A stretch of DNA of 64,000 nt from CAJBLF01 sp964495905 (GCA_964495905.1 CAZBWN010000029.1:62001-126000); one strand, 5' to 3'. Numbered from the stretch's first letter, positions 8,628 through 18,663 are shown. Notes: generated from the sequence alone by a model not told the origin. Program-made: numbers and translations.

Positions 8628-9569
8628 CTATTCCTTCACTACCAACCCAGCCTTATATTGTTCATATAATTCTTTCACGTCTTCAGGAGTTTCGTAGTTT
8701 GGAAAGAGGGTCTGGTTGAGGTCTATTGCTGTCGTTACTTGGTCAGCAATCTTGTTGTTGGTCTGGATCAGTTGATTGATTATATTTTTATCTAGTCCAT
8801 TGTTTTCAAGAATCTCTCTGATCTCTGCTTCTGTCATGATGTGGAATTGTCCCTTTGGTTTTCTTCTGTTTTCATCATATATCTTGAGTCCATCCTTGAT
8901 AGCAAGAGCTACTTCTCGTGCTTGTTTATCTTCTTTTGCAGGATAGAAATAATTATTGTTCACTACGCATTCTATCTGCTCTTTTTCTGCTATCGCTAAA
9001 AGGATCTCATTCACTTTTTTGGATTCGTTTGTCTCATTATAGTCTTGCGCTATGATCTCTAGATAGACGTTTTCTTTTCCTAAAGTGTCTTGGAGCATGT
9101 GGATGATTTCAATCATCTTAGATTCTTTTTCATCAAGAGAGATCATCTTTCCTATCCATGAATTTGCTCATCCAAAGAGACAGATAATTTCTCTTCAGAA
9201 TGTCTTCAACGCTTGGAGATCTAATTTCGGTTTACCTTTTATCCCTTCTTTATTGGCAAATGACGTCAATTCCATCAATGACTGATATCACTCTTTGCTT
9301 TTTGCTATGATGACTATGTTTCCTATCTGCTGTTCAGAGAACTGAGAATTGATATCCATGACAAATCCTAATTCTACCCCTATGATAGGTTTGATCCCTG
9401 CGTCCTTTGCTAACTGGTAAAATTTCACCATTCCATACATGCCGTTGTAATCGGTGATTGTGATGGCGTCCATTCAGAGCTCTTTCGCTTTTTTGATGAT
9501 ATATGCTGGTTTTCCGATCGCTTCTAAGAAGGAGAAGGTACTGTGGCCGTGTAAATGCGTAAAAGACAT
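8628..9569 (-). CDS. dnaE: DNA polymerase III alpha N-terminal (PHP) domain only
   Basis: 313 residues beginning MSFTHLHGHSTFSFLEAIGK, the start of the DnaE PHP domain. ITITDYNGMYGMVKFYQLAK, KPIIGVELGF and VVNNNYFYPAKEDKQAREVA follow, all typical of DnaE. It then ends with TAG just where the polymerase region would begin. Full-length DnaE is about 1100 residues or more; the palm, fingers and beta-binding parts are absent here and downstream. The PHP metal ligands at the start (HLHGHS) are present, so a PHP phosphoesterase or exonuclease activity is possible. It could be half of a split polymerase or a relic. The same end is preserved in the orphan copy at 7917-8006, so this terminus is not a recent sequencing error. 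Confidence 0.88.
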
Positions 9570-9811
9570 ATTATTAAAAGATTAAAAGATTAAAAGATTT
9601 GGAAGATGCTGTTTATTAGTATGTTATTTGGTGAATATTTTAATATTAATAATATTTTAATGTTTTAATACCATATTTGTATTTAATTAATATCCCTTGA
9701 CTTTCAATAGCTAATAGTTATACTTTACAGGCTAAAGTAATAGATAAAATCTTAATAAAGAAATTGTTTAATCTAAGGCTCAAAAGTTTTTCACCCACGT
9801 TTTTTTGAATC

Positions 9812-9907
9812 AACATAGGCTCGACCCATGTAATATACAAAATAACAGGTACCGGAAGGTAAGAAGGCTGTTGTATTATATATTATGTTGGAACCTGTGT
9901 TTTTTTT
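9812..9907 (+). ncRNA. ffs: Probable signal recognition particle (4.5S) RNA
   Basis: The region folds into one long rod. The outer stem is ACATAGG / CCTGTGT. CC / GG and TAATATA / TATATTA follow inward, then AACAG / CTGTT and the tip TACC-GGAA-GGTA. The apex CAGG-TACCGGAAGGTA-AGAAGG resembles the Ffh-binding domain IV of bacterial SRP RNA (GGAA tetraloop flanked by a purine-rich internal loop). The transcript ends in T8 at 9899-9907, so the length (about 95 nt) suits a small bacterial 4.5S RNA. The internal-loop sequence deviates slightly from the usual AGCA, so I keep moderate confidence. Confidence 0.65.
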
Positions 9908-9970
9908 AAGACAAATTTCCATGCTATACTACCCGTACATCATCCTAATAAAAAACAATAACAGAAGCAT

Positions 9971-10064
9971 ATATCTGCGACGGACTGCAAGAATGCTCCT
10001 ATTACACTAATAAAGAATACTATCTATATATACCCATGGAAGTGTATATCTGCGACGGACTGCA
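9971..10064 (+). repeat. Pair of 19-bp direct repeats, 75 bp apart
   Basis: ATATCTGCGACGGACTGCA occurs at 9971-9989 and again at 10046-10064, with weaker similarity extending on both sides. These are GC-richer than their surroundings. The rest of the 9570-10158 intergenic region holds AAAAGATT microrepeats (9573-9600), the SRP-like RNA, and a hairpin at 10108-10147 just before the amidase gene. Confidence 0.6.
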
Positions 10065-10107
10065 CGAACATTTGCATACTATATATTATGATATCTTCTT
10101 ATTGAAA

Positions 10108-10147
10108 AAATAAGGCTTTTAGCTATGCTAATCTTGCTTTATTTTTG
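10108..10147 (+). terminator. Hairpin with T run just upstream of the amidase gene
   Basis: AAATAAGGC (10108-10116) pairs with GCTTTATTT (10136-10144), followed by T residues to 10146, twelve bases before the amidase ATG. It could end a short upstream transcript carrying the 9971/10046 repeats, or act as a leader attenuator. Confidence 0.45.
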
Positions 10148-10158
10148 TGTTTCTAAAA

Positions 10159-12321
10159 ATGTATAAAAAAATAGTTATAGTCATGTTTTTATTGGCTGGG
10201 TTCACTTCTTTTGTCTCTGCTGCATGATGGAATCTGCCTGGAGTGACTATCATCACTCGTGCACAATGGTGAGCTGATGAAACTTTGAGATATACTGACA
10301 AATCAAAAACTGAAAGAGATGCTCTCCGTCAGCAACAGAAAGATACTGAATCTAATTCACTTGTACAAAACGAGTCCCAAGGACAGATTGCTACTGATTA
10401 TCTTATCGCTACGACGCCGAGTGAACAATTGGTAGATCAATATCGCGAATCATTCGGCGATAATTTTCTCAAATGGCCGGAAAGCATCCATTTTCATAAA
10501 ACTAAAATCATCATCCATCATACTGCAGATGATAATACAGCATTGATGACGTGATGAAAAGACGCAGCAATCATAGAAATGCAAAATATCTATAAATATC
10601 ATGCCCTCACGAGAGGATGGGGTGATATCGGATATAATTTTGTCATTGATCCTTTTGGAAATATCTACGAGGGGAGAGCGTGATGACCCTGAGTGGTAGG
10701 AGCCCATGTGGCTTGGAATAATACCCCAACGGTAGGAATCTCCATGATGTGAAATTTTAATGTCAATGTCCCTACAGATGCAGCACTCAAAGCATTGGTC
10801 AAACTGACTACTGCATTGGCAAAAAAATATAGAATTAATCCCAAAGCTACTACTACCTATTTCAAGGTTGATGATACCACTCCTTATCTTAAAGCATATA
10901 CTAACTATACTCTAGCAGGGCATCAGGATGCATGAGTCACTTCTTGTCCCGGGGCTAATCTGTATGCTTTGTTTCCAGAGATCAGAGATCAAGTCAGTGA
11001 AAATCTATCTAAAATAGCATTGGTCGTTTACAAAAAACCTGTTATTGCTCCAAAAATAGAGAGAGGCAGTATTGTGGCAGGACGATATTATTCTGATACT
11101 ATAACAGATACTTTTACGCTTCCTATCAGATGGACAGGAATACAATCATGTACTACTAGCGATGACACTATTGCTATAGGATCATGCAGTTCAAATGATA
11201 ATAAACTCTCAATCTCTTTGACTAAAAAATGAATAAGCGGACTCAAGACTATCTCTGTAGTTACGTCTGAAGGTACCAAAACATTTTCTATGAATCTCAT
11301 CCGGCAAGAAGATTTTGCTACTATAGCAAATAAGCTCAAGCAGGAGTATGCTACGAGGAAATCAATCACTCCTTCATCACAAAGCATCACTAAGATAACT
11401 TCCAAAATAACTTTATCTGATCTCAAAACTCTGGTTGATACTCCTCTCAATATCCTGTTGTATGAACTGAGTACGAGCTACTCAAGATACGAAATCTCTT
11501 GTGATGGATGATGTACTATCCAAACTGATGAAACCGGATATACAGATACTAATCCTATCATAGAAACCAGTAATGGATTTGTCTATCTTACACTTCCAAC
11601 TTTTGAAAATGCACTAGCTGTAACTCATCTTGAAATCTCCTCTGTGGATGGAGGATTGGTCCGTGTAAATAATTATCTAAGAAAATCATATGGAGGTACC
11701 CAATGGAATACCTTTAGAGGATCATTGATCTGGAAAAAAGAAAGCATCAAAAATCTTGCGACAAGTGAATTTGTAGATCAAGCGGTTGTCATAAATAAAA
11801 CATCATTTGATAACTATATGAAGGGTATCGCTGAAACGAGTGATACTGAAAATCGCGAGAAACAGAAACTAGTGTTGTTGCTTGCAAAGATGTATACCTT
11901 GTTCTATATCAATGGACAGAACACGCATCCCTCAATCCCTGCGGGAGCAAGTTATCAAGCGATAGACAATCCAGATATGTTCCAAAAATATGTCTGAGCG
12001 GGACGAGAAAAAACATCTACGATGTCTGCAGGTTTGTTGGCAGATATCAAAAATACGGTCATCATGTATAATGGATATGTGCCTATTCTTCCCTATTTCA
12101 GCTGTTCTGCTGGATTCACTCGGTCAGCAAAAGAGAAGCGGGGATGGAACGATACTCCGTATCTTCAGTCTAAATTAGACTTCGCTGCATGCTTTGATTT
12201 CAACTGACATGGTGTCGGACTCAGTGGAAAATGAGCTCAGTATCTTGCAGAAAAATGATGGACATTAGAGCAGATATTGCAATATTATTATCCCGGTGTG
12301 GACTTGGAAATAATTAATTAA
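10159..12321 (+). CDS. Secreted N-acetylmuramoyl-L-alanine amidase fused to a SpoIID domain
   Basis: 720 residues. Signal peptide at residues 1-20 or so (YKKIVIVMFLLAGFTSFVSAA). The first enzyme domain (about 80-270) is an Amidase_2/PGRP fold: IIIHHTA supplies a zinc His near residue 117, and GHQDAGVTSCPG near 254-265 supplies the second His and the Cys. The C-terminal third is SpoIID-like: YMKGIAETSD (region of the catalytic Glu), PYFSCSAGFTRSA, PYLQSKLD and GHGVGLSGKGAQYLA followed by GWTLEQILQYYYPG at the end. The amidase strips stem peptides and SpoIID cleaves the denuded glycan, so one protein could do both steps. Many glycines are TGA. It has its own promoter region and a terminator at 12372-12390. 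Confidence 0.93.
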
Positions 12322-12366
12322 TTACGAATTACGGATTACGAATTATTTGAATTTTTATATAATAAA

Positions 12367-12392
12367 AAAAGGGAACCGAAATACGGTTCCTT
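12367..12392. terminator. Bidirectional terminator between amidase and the small gene
   Basis: Stem GGAACCG / CGGTTCC (12372-12390) with a left A run and right T4. It serves the plus-strand amidase gene and the minus-strand gene at 12393-12707. Confidence 0.8.
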
Positions 12393-12707
12393 TTATGCTT
12401 TTCTGGTTTTTGGGGGTTGTTGTATAGTCCTTTTATATACAAGAGTCCGTATTAACATAATTCTTGTCGGATTGCAATAATTTGCATTACTAGTTTTCCT
12501 TGATTCTAAAGTTAAGAATGCATCTGTTATTGATATTATTTCTGCAGATTTAAATTCTTTCTTTTTGTCCTCCATGAATCTTTTTATAAATTCATTCATT
12601 TTTTTGATTTCTTTTAACATATTTGGCTGCAATAGATCTGCTATGCGATCATATGATTTGACAATATGTTCCTCAATAAATGTTTCGATATGTGTTTCTG
12701 TTTCCAT
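12393..12707 (-). CDS. Small hypothetical protein, alpha-helical
   Basis: 104 residues, starting METETHIETFIEEHIVKSYD and ending in a basic tail (PPKTRKA). It stops with TAA. The sequence predicts mostly amphipathic helix with a very basic C-terminal third; no glycine is used at all, so the genetic code does not help in judging it. No signal peptide or membrane segment. I do not recognise a family. It is supported as a gene by an ATG start, lack of overlap with other genes and a dedicated terminator. Confidence 0.6.
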   Translation of the reverse strand: METETHIETFIEEHIVKSYDRIADLLQPNMLKEIKKMNEFIKRFMEDKKKEFKSAEIISITDAFLTLESRKTSNANYCNPTRIMLIRTLVYKRTIQQPPKTRKA

Positions 12708-12826
12708 GTTTTTATTTTTTTTTATTTGTTTGTAATTTTAACTATACATATATTACCTATAAAGTCAATCCTTTCTGTATTGTAATATAGACTGATTTTT
12801 TTACATTTAAAATAGAAATTATTTGT

Positions 12827-12904
12827 CATCGCGAGCGAAGCGTGGCGATCTAATATTCAATAATAGATTGCTTCGTTTCCGCTTAAGCGGATCCTCGCAA
12901 TGAC
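12827..12904. repeat. Palindromic extragenic repeat, GTCATCGCGAG...CTCGCAATGAC
   Basis: An inverted repeat of about 78 bp. Outer arms are GTCATCGCGAG and CTCGCAATGAC, inner arms GCGATCTAAT and ATAGATTGC, with a small palindrome CCGCTTAAGCGG inside the right half. It lies just upstream of the glycosyltransferase gene and belongs to the same class as 1688-1743. Confidence 0.7.
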
Positions 12905-12936
12905 TAAATCATATTTTAGATTCTAAATATATTTCT

Positions 12937-13779
12937 GTGTACAAACGCATCCTCAATACCTTATTTCAGTGAAATACCGATCAGGCATGTGAACATATTC
13001 TTGGACTCTATGACAAGAAAGGTTTTTGTATCGTAGATTATCTCTATTTTGCTAACGTTGCAGGCAAAAAACTTTTTTCACGTCATCAGAGCAATACTCC
13101 TGTAGAGGATTTTAGTGAAGCATTATTATCCGATTATAAAAATATAAATATCCACGGTATTTATGCATTGTATCAACAGGCTATCCTTGATGCTGATGTA
13201 GTCTTGCCTGATGGCATCGCTTTACAGCTTTTCACCTATTTTGCAAAAAAGAAACGACTCAAAAATCTGAATGGTACTGATTTTTGCCCGTATTTTCTTT
13301 CCTATATCAAAGAATATCATCCTGGAAGGGCTATGAATATCATCTTGTATGGAACATATCCGCATCTTCTCAAAAAGACTCAAGATCTGCTCCTCAAACA
13401 AGGGTATACCGTCGTTTATGCGCAGGATGGATATACAAATCTAGACTGGAATGCCCTTGAATTATCATTGAAGGGGAGATGAGAGGCGATTAATTTGTTA
13501 TTGGTTGCTAGGACGACTCCTGAGTATCCTATCCAAGAGATTTGGGCGTTGACTAACAGAGAGAATATCCATAAATATAAGCTTCTTGTTATGAATCAAT
13601 GAGGTACTTTTGATTTTTGGGTAGGTGAGCAAAAAAGAGCACCTAAACTCATAAGAACTATCAAATTGGAATGGTTACGAAGACTTGTCTCTGATCCCAA
13701 GAGAAATATGAAAAAAGTGCTCTCTACTTTGGCCCTTTTTAGGTATATTTTCTCCTATTTGATATTGAAAAAAGAGTAA
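12937..13779 (+). CDS. WecG/TagA/CpsF-family glycosyltransferase
   Basis: 280 residues. Family signatures are VVLPDGIALQLF (the DG region), NGTDFCPYFL, ILYGTYPHLLKKTQDLLLKQ with the following GYTVVYAQDGY, and near the C-terminus MNQGGTFDFWVGEQKRAPK with EWLRRLVSDPKR. Members transfer N-acetylmannosamine(uronate) or related sugars onto lipid-linked intermediates for wall polymers or surface glycans, usually at the inner face of the membrane. I placed the start at GTG 12937-12939 (VYKRILNTLFQG); no in-frame ATG exists upstream before a stop, although ATT at 12931 is possible. A surface-glycan role fits the neighbouring wall hydrolase. Confidence 0.88.
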
Positions 13780-13845
13780 AGATATATACATAGATATGTA
13801 GTTGTGTAATTTTTTTGATTTTTTATTGTTTTATGTTGTCCTCTG

Positions 13846-15900
13846 ATGCATATCAAAGAAAAAAAATTTCTCTATCTTAACGAAGAACATGTATTCAATT
13901 TTGTTGAAGAAGCGCAAAATGGAATCAAGATAAAAATGTTTGTCGGATTCCAATCAGATAAATTTTTGGACTTCCAAAAAGATTTGCTTCAAGAATTTGT
14001 TGCTGAACTCAAGGACAAGATCAGCGATGAAGAATATGATGTCGATACCATCAAAAATAATTTTGAAATAGCTCTTCAGAACTTGAATGTAAGACTCAAG
14101 GCTTTTGCTGACAAAGTCCGTGATGTTGATTTTTTCGGTATCAAATGATACATCCAACTTGTGTTGGATAATATCGTAATGCTTTCCATGATCGGTGATG
14201 TGAGCGTGATGATTTTCAGAAATGAGAAATTATATTATTCATTGAGCAACTCACTCAATGATAAAGGAAAGATAGATTTGTTCTCTGATTTCATAGAGGG
14301 AGATCTAGAAACTCATGATCAGATATTATATGTCGGAACTAAAATCTCTGATGTATTTGATACGAGCGATTTCAAGGAAATGGAAAGCATATTAAAATCA
14401 GAAGATACTCACTTGATCAATTTTTTCCAAGAATTGCTCAATGCAAGATTGGACAAGAAATCATTCGGTTTCATCTTTCATTATCTCATTACAGGAGCAC
14501 CTGTAAAAGCGCATGAAGAATATATCTCTAAGATGAGCGAAAATTCATTTTTCCTTAAGATAAAAAATACTCTATTCAAAAATAAGTATCAAGCAACCGT
14601 AGCTATTCTCGGTATTTTCATCTTGTTTATGGTGATCAATCTGCTTTCTCAGGTATTGAAATCAAATACGGATACGTTTGTGACTTCTGATGGAGTGACT
14701 ATCGATCTTACGATAGAGGATATCAAGAAAGATCTCTTTATGTTCCAGGGTATGGATCCGACTTCTGAAGAAAAATCTCTCAAATATAACGAAATCCTCA
14801 GTAAGCTTGATGTCCTTGAAAGTAAGGGAAGATGGCTTGAAGATGTCGCTCAATTCAGAAAATTGTTACAATCAGAATATTACAAATGATTTAATATCGT
14901 CTACGTAAGCAATCTATCAAAGTTTGATGATGCTACGCTTGGTAAGAAAACTAAAATCTTGTCTTTCAATCCTGCGGAAGTTTCACAATTAGGTGATATC
15001 CAATCGCTCTATGTATGGAGAAACATGATCATTGCAGGAAGCAAATCTGCTTTGGTGGGATCGCTTGATGATAATATGAGAGGTTCATTGGTTGATTACA
15101 ATCTTCCTCCTGCCGATATGATGAAAGGGTGTGGTCTTAATCTCTTAAAGGATGGGCTCTATTGTTTCACTACCAATTCAAACATCTATTCTATCAATAA
15201 GGAATGAGCACAACCGGTCACCACTACTGATACTGAACCATTTACAAAAAATATAGCGGGAGTTGTCACCTATGGAAAAGCTAATCTCTATGTTTTTGAA
15301 AACAATGTAAGCGCAGCAGGTAATACTACATTGGTCACTAGATATCGTAATACTCTAGGATCACAGACTATATATCAAGGAGGACAAAAATATTATCTGG
15401 GTGCAAATATGACAGGATTTAACTTTGGGTCTGGGCTTTCTAACTTCGCTGTAGATTGATCTTTCTTGGCACGGAAGGAAGGTAAATTATATCAATTCCG
15501 AAGAAACCCTCCAACAGCATTCACTCTTGATGCTCGTGAAATCAGATTACTTTGAGGAGACAAGAAAATATTGCAATATTCCAATGATGTAAAAATCATC
15601 AGTTCTATAAATTCAAAATATATTTACTTATTTGATAGGATCAATCAGACTTTCACTGTCTATGATTCTCGTCCAGCAAAAAATGCTGATCAGTATAATT
15701 ATACGTATGGACTCTACTATGTCTTCATGTTCAAATTTGATCTAGGAGGTACTAATAGAGTAGTTGATATCGATATCCCTGATCCAAGCGGTAATAGACC
15801 GGAAATGTATATCTTGACTAACGAATGAGTGAATAAAGTCTCATTATATGATTTCATAGATAGTATCCAAAATAATAAAGTACTCAAACAACTCAATTAA
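13846..15900 (+). CDS. Large one-pass membrane protein with a repeat-rich outer domain
   Basis: 684 residues. The N-terminal 240 residues are cytoplasmic-like, mixed alpha/beta. A single transmembrane helix (TVAILGIFILFMVINLL, about residues 251-268) is followed by an outer domain with recurring beta-strand patterns such as IYVSN, GLYCFTTNSNIYSI, KLYQFRRN and EMYILTNEGVNKVSLYD, which suggest a beta-propeller-like fold. The N-terminal half has features of a degenerate PP2C-like fold (VMLSMIGDVSVMIFRN), but I see no metal-binding aspartate set and do not claim activity. Many glycines are TGA. The gene starts with ATG at 13846 and ends with TAA. Confidence 0.7.
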
Positions 15901-15984
15901 AATTATAGATGCAAGGAACAAGGAACAGGGAGCAAAAATCAAAACTTGTAATTTAATTTCTGTTTATAAATAAGCTTGAAAACT

Positions 15985-17565
15985 ATGGAAAAAATATCAG
16001 CTAAACTCCTCAGAAATCATCGGAATAATTTCCGATTATCAAAACAGCATATATATCTTCCAGAAACTTCATTGGTCGGCGGTAAAGAAAGTACCGCTAT
16101 GTTTACTATTGCAGGAATGCAGCAATTGATTCCGTATCTTTCTGGTAAAGAGCATGAGTTGGGTAAGAGATTATTTAATATCCAAAAGTGTGTCAGAACT
16201 GTAGATATCGATGAAGTAGGGGATGCAAGTCATCTTACGTGTTTTGAGATGATGGGAAATCGATCATTGGGCTCTTATTTCAAAAAAGAAGCAGTGCAAC
16301 GAAGCTGGGAATTTCTAGTTGATGTTCTTGGTTTTGATGTCAAAAAATTAGCAGTCACCGTATTTGAATGAGACAAGGATGCCCCTAGAGATGAAGAAAC
16401 AGCATGATATTGGAAAGATATAGGAATGCCCGAAGATAGGATAGCGTATATGTGAGCAGATAATAATCGACGAAGTCCTGGACCTGTTGGACCATGCGGA
16501 CCTGATACTGAGATTTTCTATCGAGTAGGAAAATCTAAATTTCCTCCTAAAGGCTCTAATCCAAAAACTGATGATCCTAATCGGTTGGAAATATGGAATA
16601 ATGTATTCATGGAATTCTATCGTGATGATACCGGTAAACTCACAAAATTAAAAAATCAGAATGTTGATACAGGTATGTGATTCGAAAGGATGGCAAAAGT
16701 CTTACAAGAAAAAGAGACTGTTTTTGATACGGATATTTTTGCTCCTTTGCTTGCTTTGATAGAAAGAACGCTTGATATCACTTATAAAGGAAATGAAAGA
16801 AGATGCAGGATAATAGCTGATCATATCAGGACAGCATTCTTTTTGATCTCTCATGATATCATCCCTTCCAATGAATGAAGGGGATATGTACTCAGAAGAT
16901 TGATCAGAAGGATGTATTATAATTTCATGCTTTTGAAGCCGGTATCTGAAGAAGTATTTGATACGTTTATCACGACTATTGTCACTTTTGTAGATGCATT
17001 GATGGAAACAAAGGCAGATACAAAAGAGATTAGTATAGTACTCATCAAAGAGGCTCATCAGTTCCAAAAGACTATCACGCATGGACAAAAATTACTTAAT
17101 GAATTGATCACATCATCCACTAAAAAGACTATTTCAGGAAAAGATATCTTTAAACTCTATGATACGTTTGGATTTCCTTTGGAATTGACGAAAGAAATCG
17201 TTGAAGAAGAATGATTGTCACTTGATCTGCAATGATTTGAAAAAGAGATGGAAGCGCAACAGGCAAGATCACGTGCATGATCCAAAGATATGTTCAAACA
17301 ATGAATAGATCGAGCAAGTCATCTGCAATGAATCACTCCTACAAATTTTGTAGGATATGATACTTTGGAAGCTGATGGTATGAAATTACTCAAGGATTTT
17401 GAAATACAGTGACAAAGGATATTAGTATTTGATAGTACGCCTTTCTATGCAGAAAGCGGAGGTCAGATCTGAGATAGAGGAGCTGTAGTACTGAATGATG
17501 GTACAGAGGTTAATGTTGTTCAGGTGCAGAAATATAATGGAATTTTTCTTCATTTTGTCGGGTAA
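15985..17565 (+). CDS. alaS: Alanyl-tRNA synthetase, C-terminally truncated
   Basis: 526 residues against roughly 870 for normal AlaRS. The class II catalytic core is complete (FTIAGMQQLIPYLSGKEH; CVRTVDIDEVGDASHLTCFE; GPVGPCGPDTEIFY; EIWNNVFMEF; DTGMGFERM), as is the tRNA-recognition helical domain (RIIADHIRTAFFLISHD, GRGYVLRRLIRRMYYN, YDTFGFPLELTKEI). The editing domain only begins (DSTPFYAESGGQIGDRG) and the frame ends at HFVG. The HxxxH editing zinc site and the C-Ala domain are missing. N-terminal fragments of E. coli AlaRS are known to aminoacylate, so this may still charge tRNA without proofreading. The TAA stop is the first triplet of a 30-bp repeat (17563-17592) that borders an insertion, so the truncation is probably caused by it. 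An ATG at 15985 is preferred to TTG at 15976. Confidence 0.92.
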
Positions 17566-17592
17566 TTATTCCTGATCAATCTTATTATATTT
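17563..17592. repeat. Orphan copy of the 3' tail of the gene at 18152-18616
   Basis: 30 bp, 29 identical to 18149-18178. On the minus strand it encodes KYNKIDQE and a stop (TAA instead of TAG). It contains both the stop codon of alaS (plus) and that of the GNAT gene (minus, 17585-17587). Confidence 0.8.
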
Positions 17593-18127
17593 TTTTTATT
17601 AATAGTGTAAAATTTTCTCCATTACAGATAAAATCATCAATTTTTTGAAATCATAGGTTTATATATCGTTTGATAAGCCATTTTTTTTCTGTCTTTGTGT
17701 CTACTAGCATATGAGTGAATCATTTTTCTATGGCTTCTGTTTCCATGCTATAATATACTATCTTTCATATTCATTGCTTTCTGTATTCAGCATCCAAAAA
17801 AATATTATCTAACCAAAAGATATTTTTTGCTGAAATTTTTTTTTCATATTTTTTTAGTATTTTTGAAAAAGTATTTTTTCCTATCCTTCTTTCTATTTCT
17901 TCCTGCATATCACTAACTCCCCATCAATTTGCTCCTCATATGTATTTTTTGTCGTCTCAAGTAACTCGTTGTATTATCGCTGTAGGTGATGCACACCATG
18001 TTGGTCGCAATCTGACCAGCTCTTCCAAATTTGGATTATCGTCTCGTATTTCATCACAAAAAACATCATGAAGACATTTCATCTTCTCTTTTATATTTTT
18101 TCCATCTTCATCTATTATTTTCCACAT
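17585..18127 (-). CDS. GNAT-family acetyltransferase
   Basis: 180 residues. The acetyl-CoA pyrophosphate-binding motif A is IFLDAEYRKQGIGKIVYYS (about residues 112-130), with a TGA-coded glycine. It is followed by the motif B region DTKTEKKWLIKRYINLGFQKI, typical of N-acetyltransferases acting on small molecules or protein N-termini. The N-terminal half is less conserved and contains WGVSDMQEEIERR. The substrate is unknown. The gene lies between two direct copies of a neighbour's 3' tail (17563-17592 and 18149-18178), in the same orientation as that neighbour, as in the dnaE-associated insertion. Its last codons lie inside the left repeat. Confidence 0.8.
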
Positions 18128-18148
18128 GATGAAATATTTATATAAATA

Positions 18149-18178
18149 TAACTATTCCTGATCAATCTTATTATATTT
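18149..18178. repeat. Native 3' tail of the gene at 18152-18616 (direct repeat partner)
   Basis: Matches 17563-17592 at 29 of 30 bases. This is the right-hand border of the GNAT insertion and carries the last codons of the small gene downstream of recJ. Confidence 0.8.
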
Positions 18179-18616
18179 AGGAAAGAACGTGTAAACTATT
18201 TTATAAAATGAATCGATGACTTTATCGAGTCATTTTTCTTGTTTGAACATTTTTTCAGTAAGTATTCATTCAAGTTTGAACATCTCTTGTTCTACTTGTT
18301 TACCTATTTCCTGGAAATTTTTTGCAGTAGCTTCTCCTTCATTGAGCGTTCTGAACTTCCAAAACAATTCATTGTATGCTTCGTAAAATCTTTTGAAAAG
18401 CTGACCTCATTTGGTCTTGGTCATCCCTTCTATTTTTTCAGCGATGAAATCATTGATGATATGTTGAACATCTATTTTGTCTTCTGCAGATATGCTTTTG
18501 AATATAGGTCCAAATATTTCATGATTTTCTAAGTCAGAAAGATAGGGGATATAGTCTCTTTTTTCTTCGATGTTCATGATAATATTTTTGATCTGGTCTG
18601 TCTCTTGTTGATTCAT
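18152..18616 (-). CDS. Hypothetical helical protein downstream of recJ
   Basis: 154 residues beginning MNQQETDQIKNIIMNIEEKR and ending NKIDQE with TAG. It is predicted to be almost entirely alpha-helical and charged, with aromatic patches (LFKRFYEAYNELFWKFR). There is no signal peptide, membrane segment or recognisable motif. Two consecutive glycines, one of them TGA, sit mid-protein. It starts 48 bp after the recJ stop, so the two are probably co-transcribed. Its last 10 codons are the sequence duplicated on the far side of the GNAT gene. The function is unknown. Confidence 0.7.
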
Positions 18617-18663
18617 AAAAAATATTAAAAAATTAAAATATTGTAAGAATAAAATATTCTGGA

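Noticed and set aside
10036..10113. 25-codon ORF starting MEVYICDGLH
   Set aside because: Only the second of the two repeat units has an ATG, and no supporting conservation is visible; kept as a note with the repeats.
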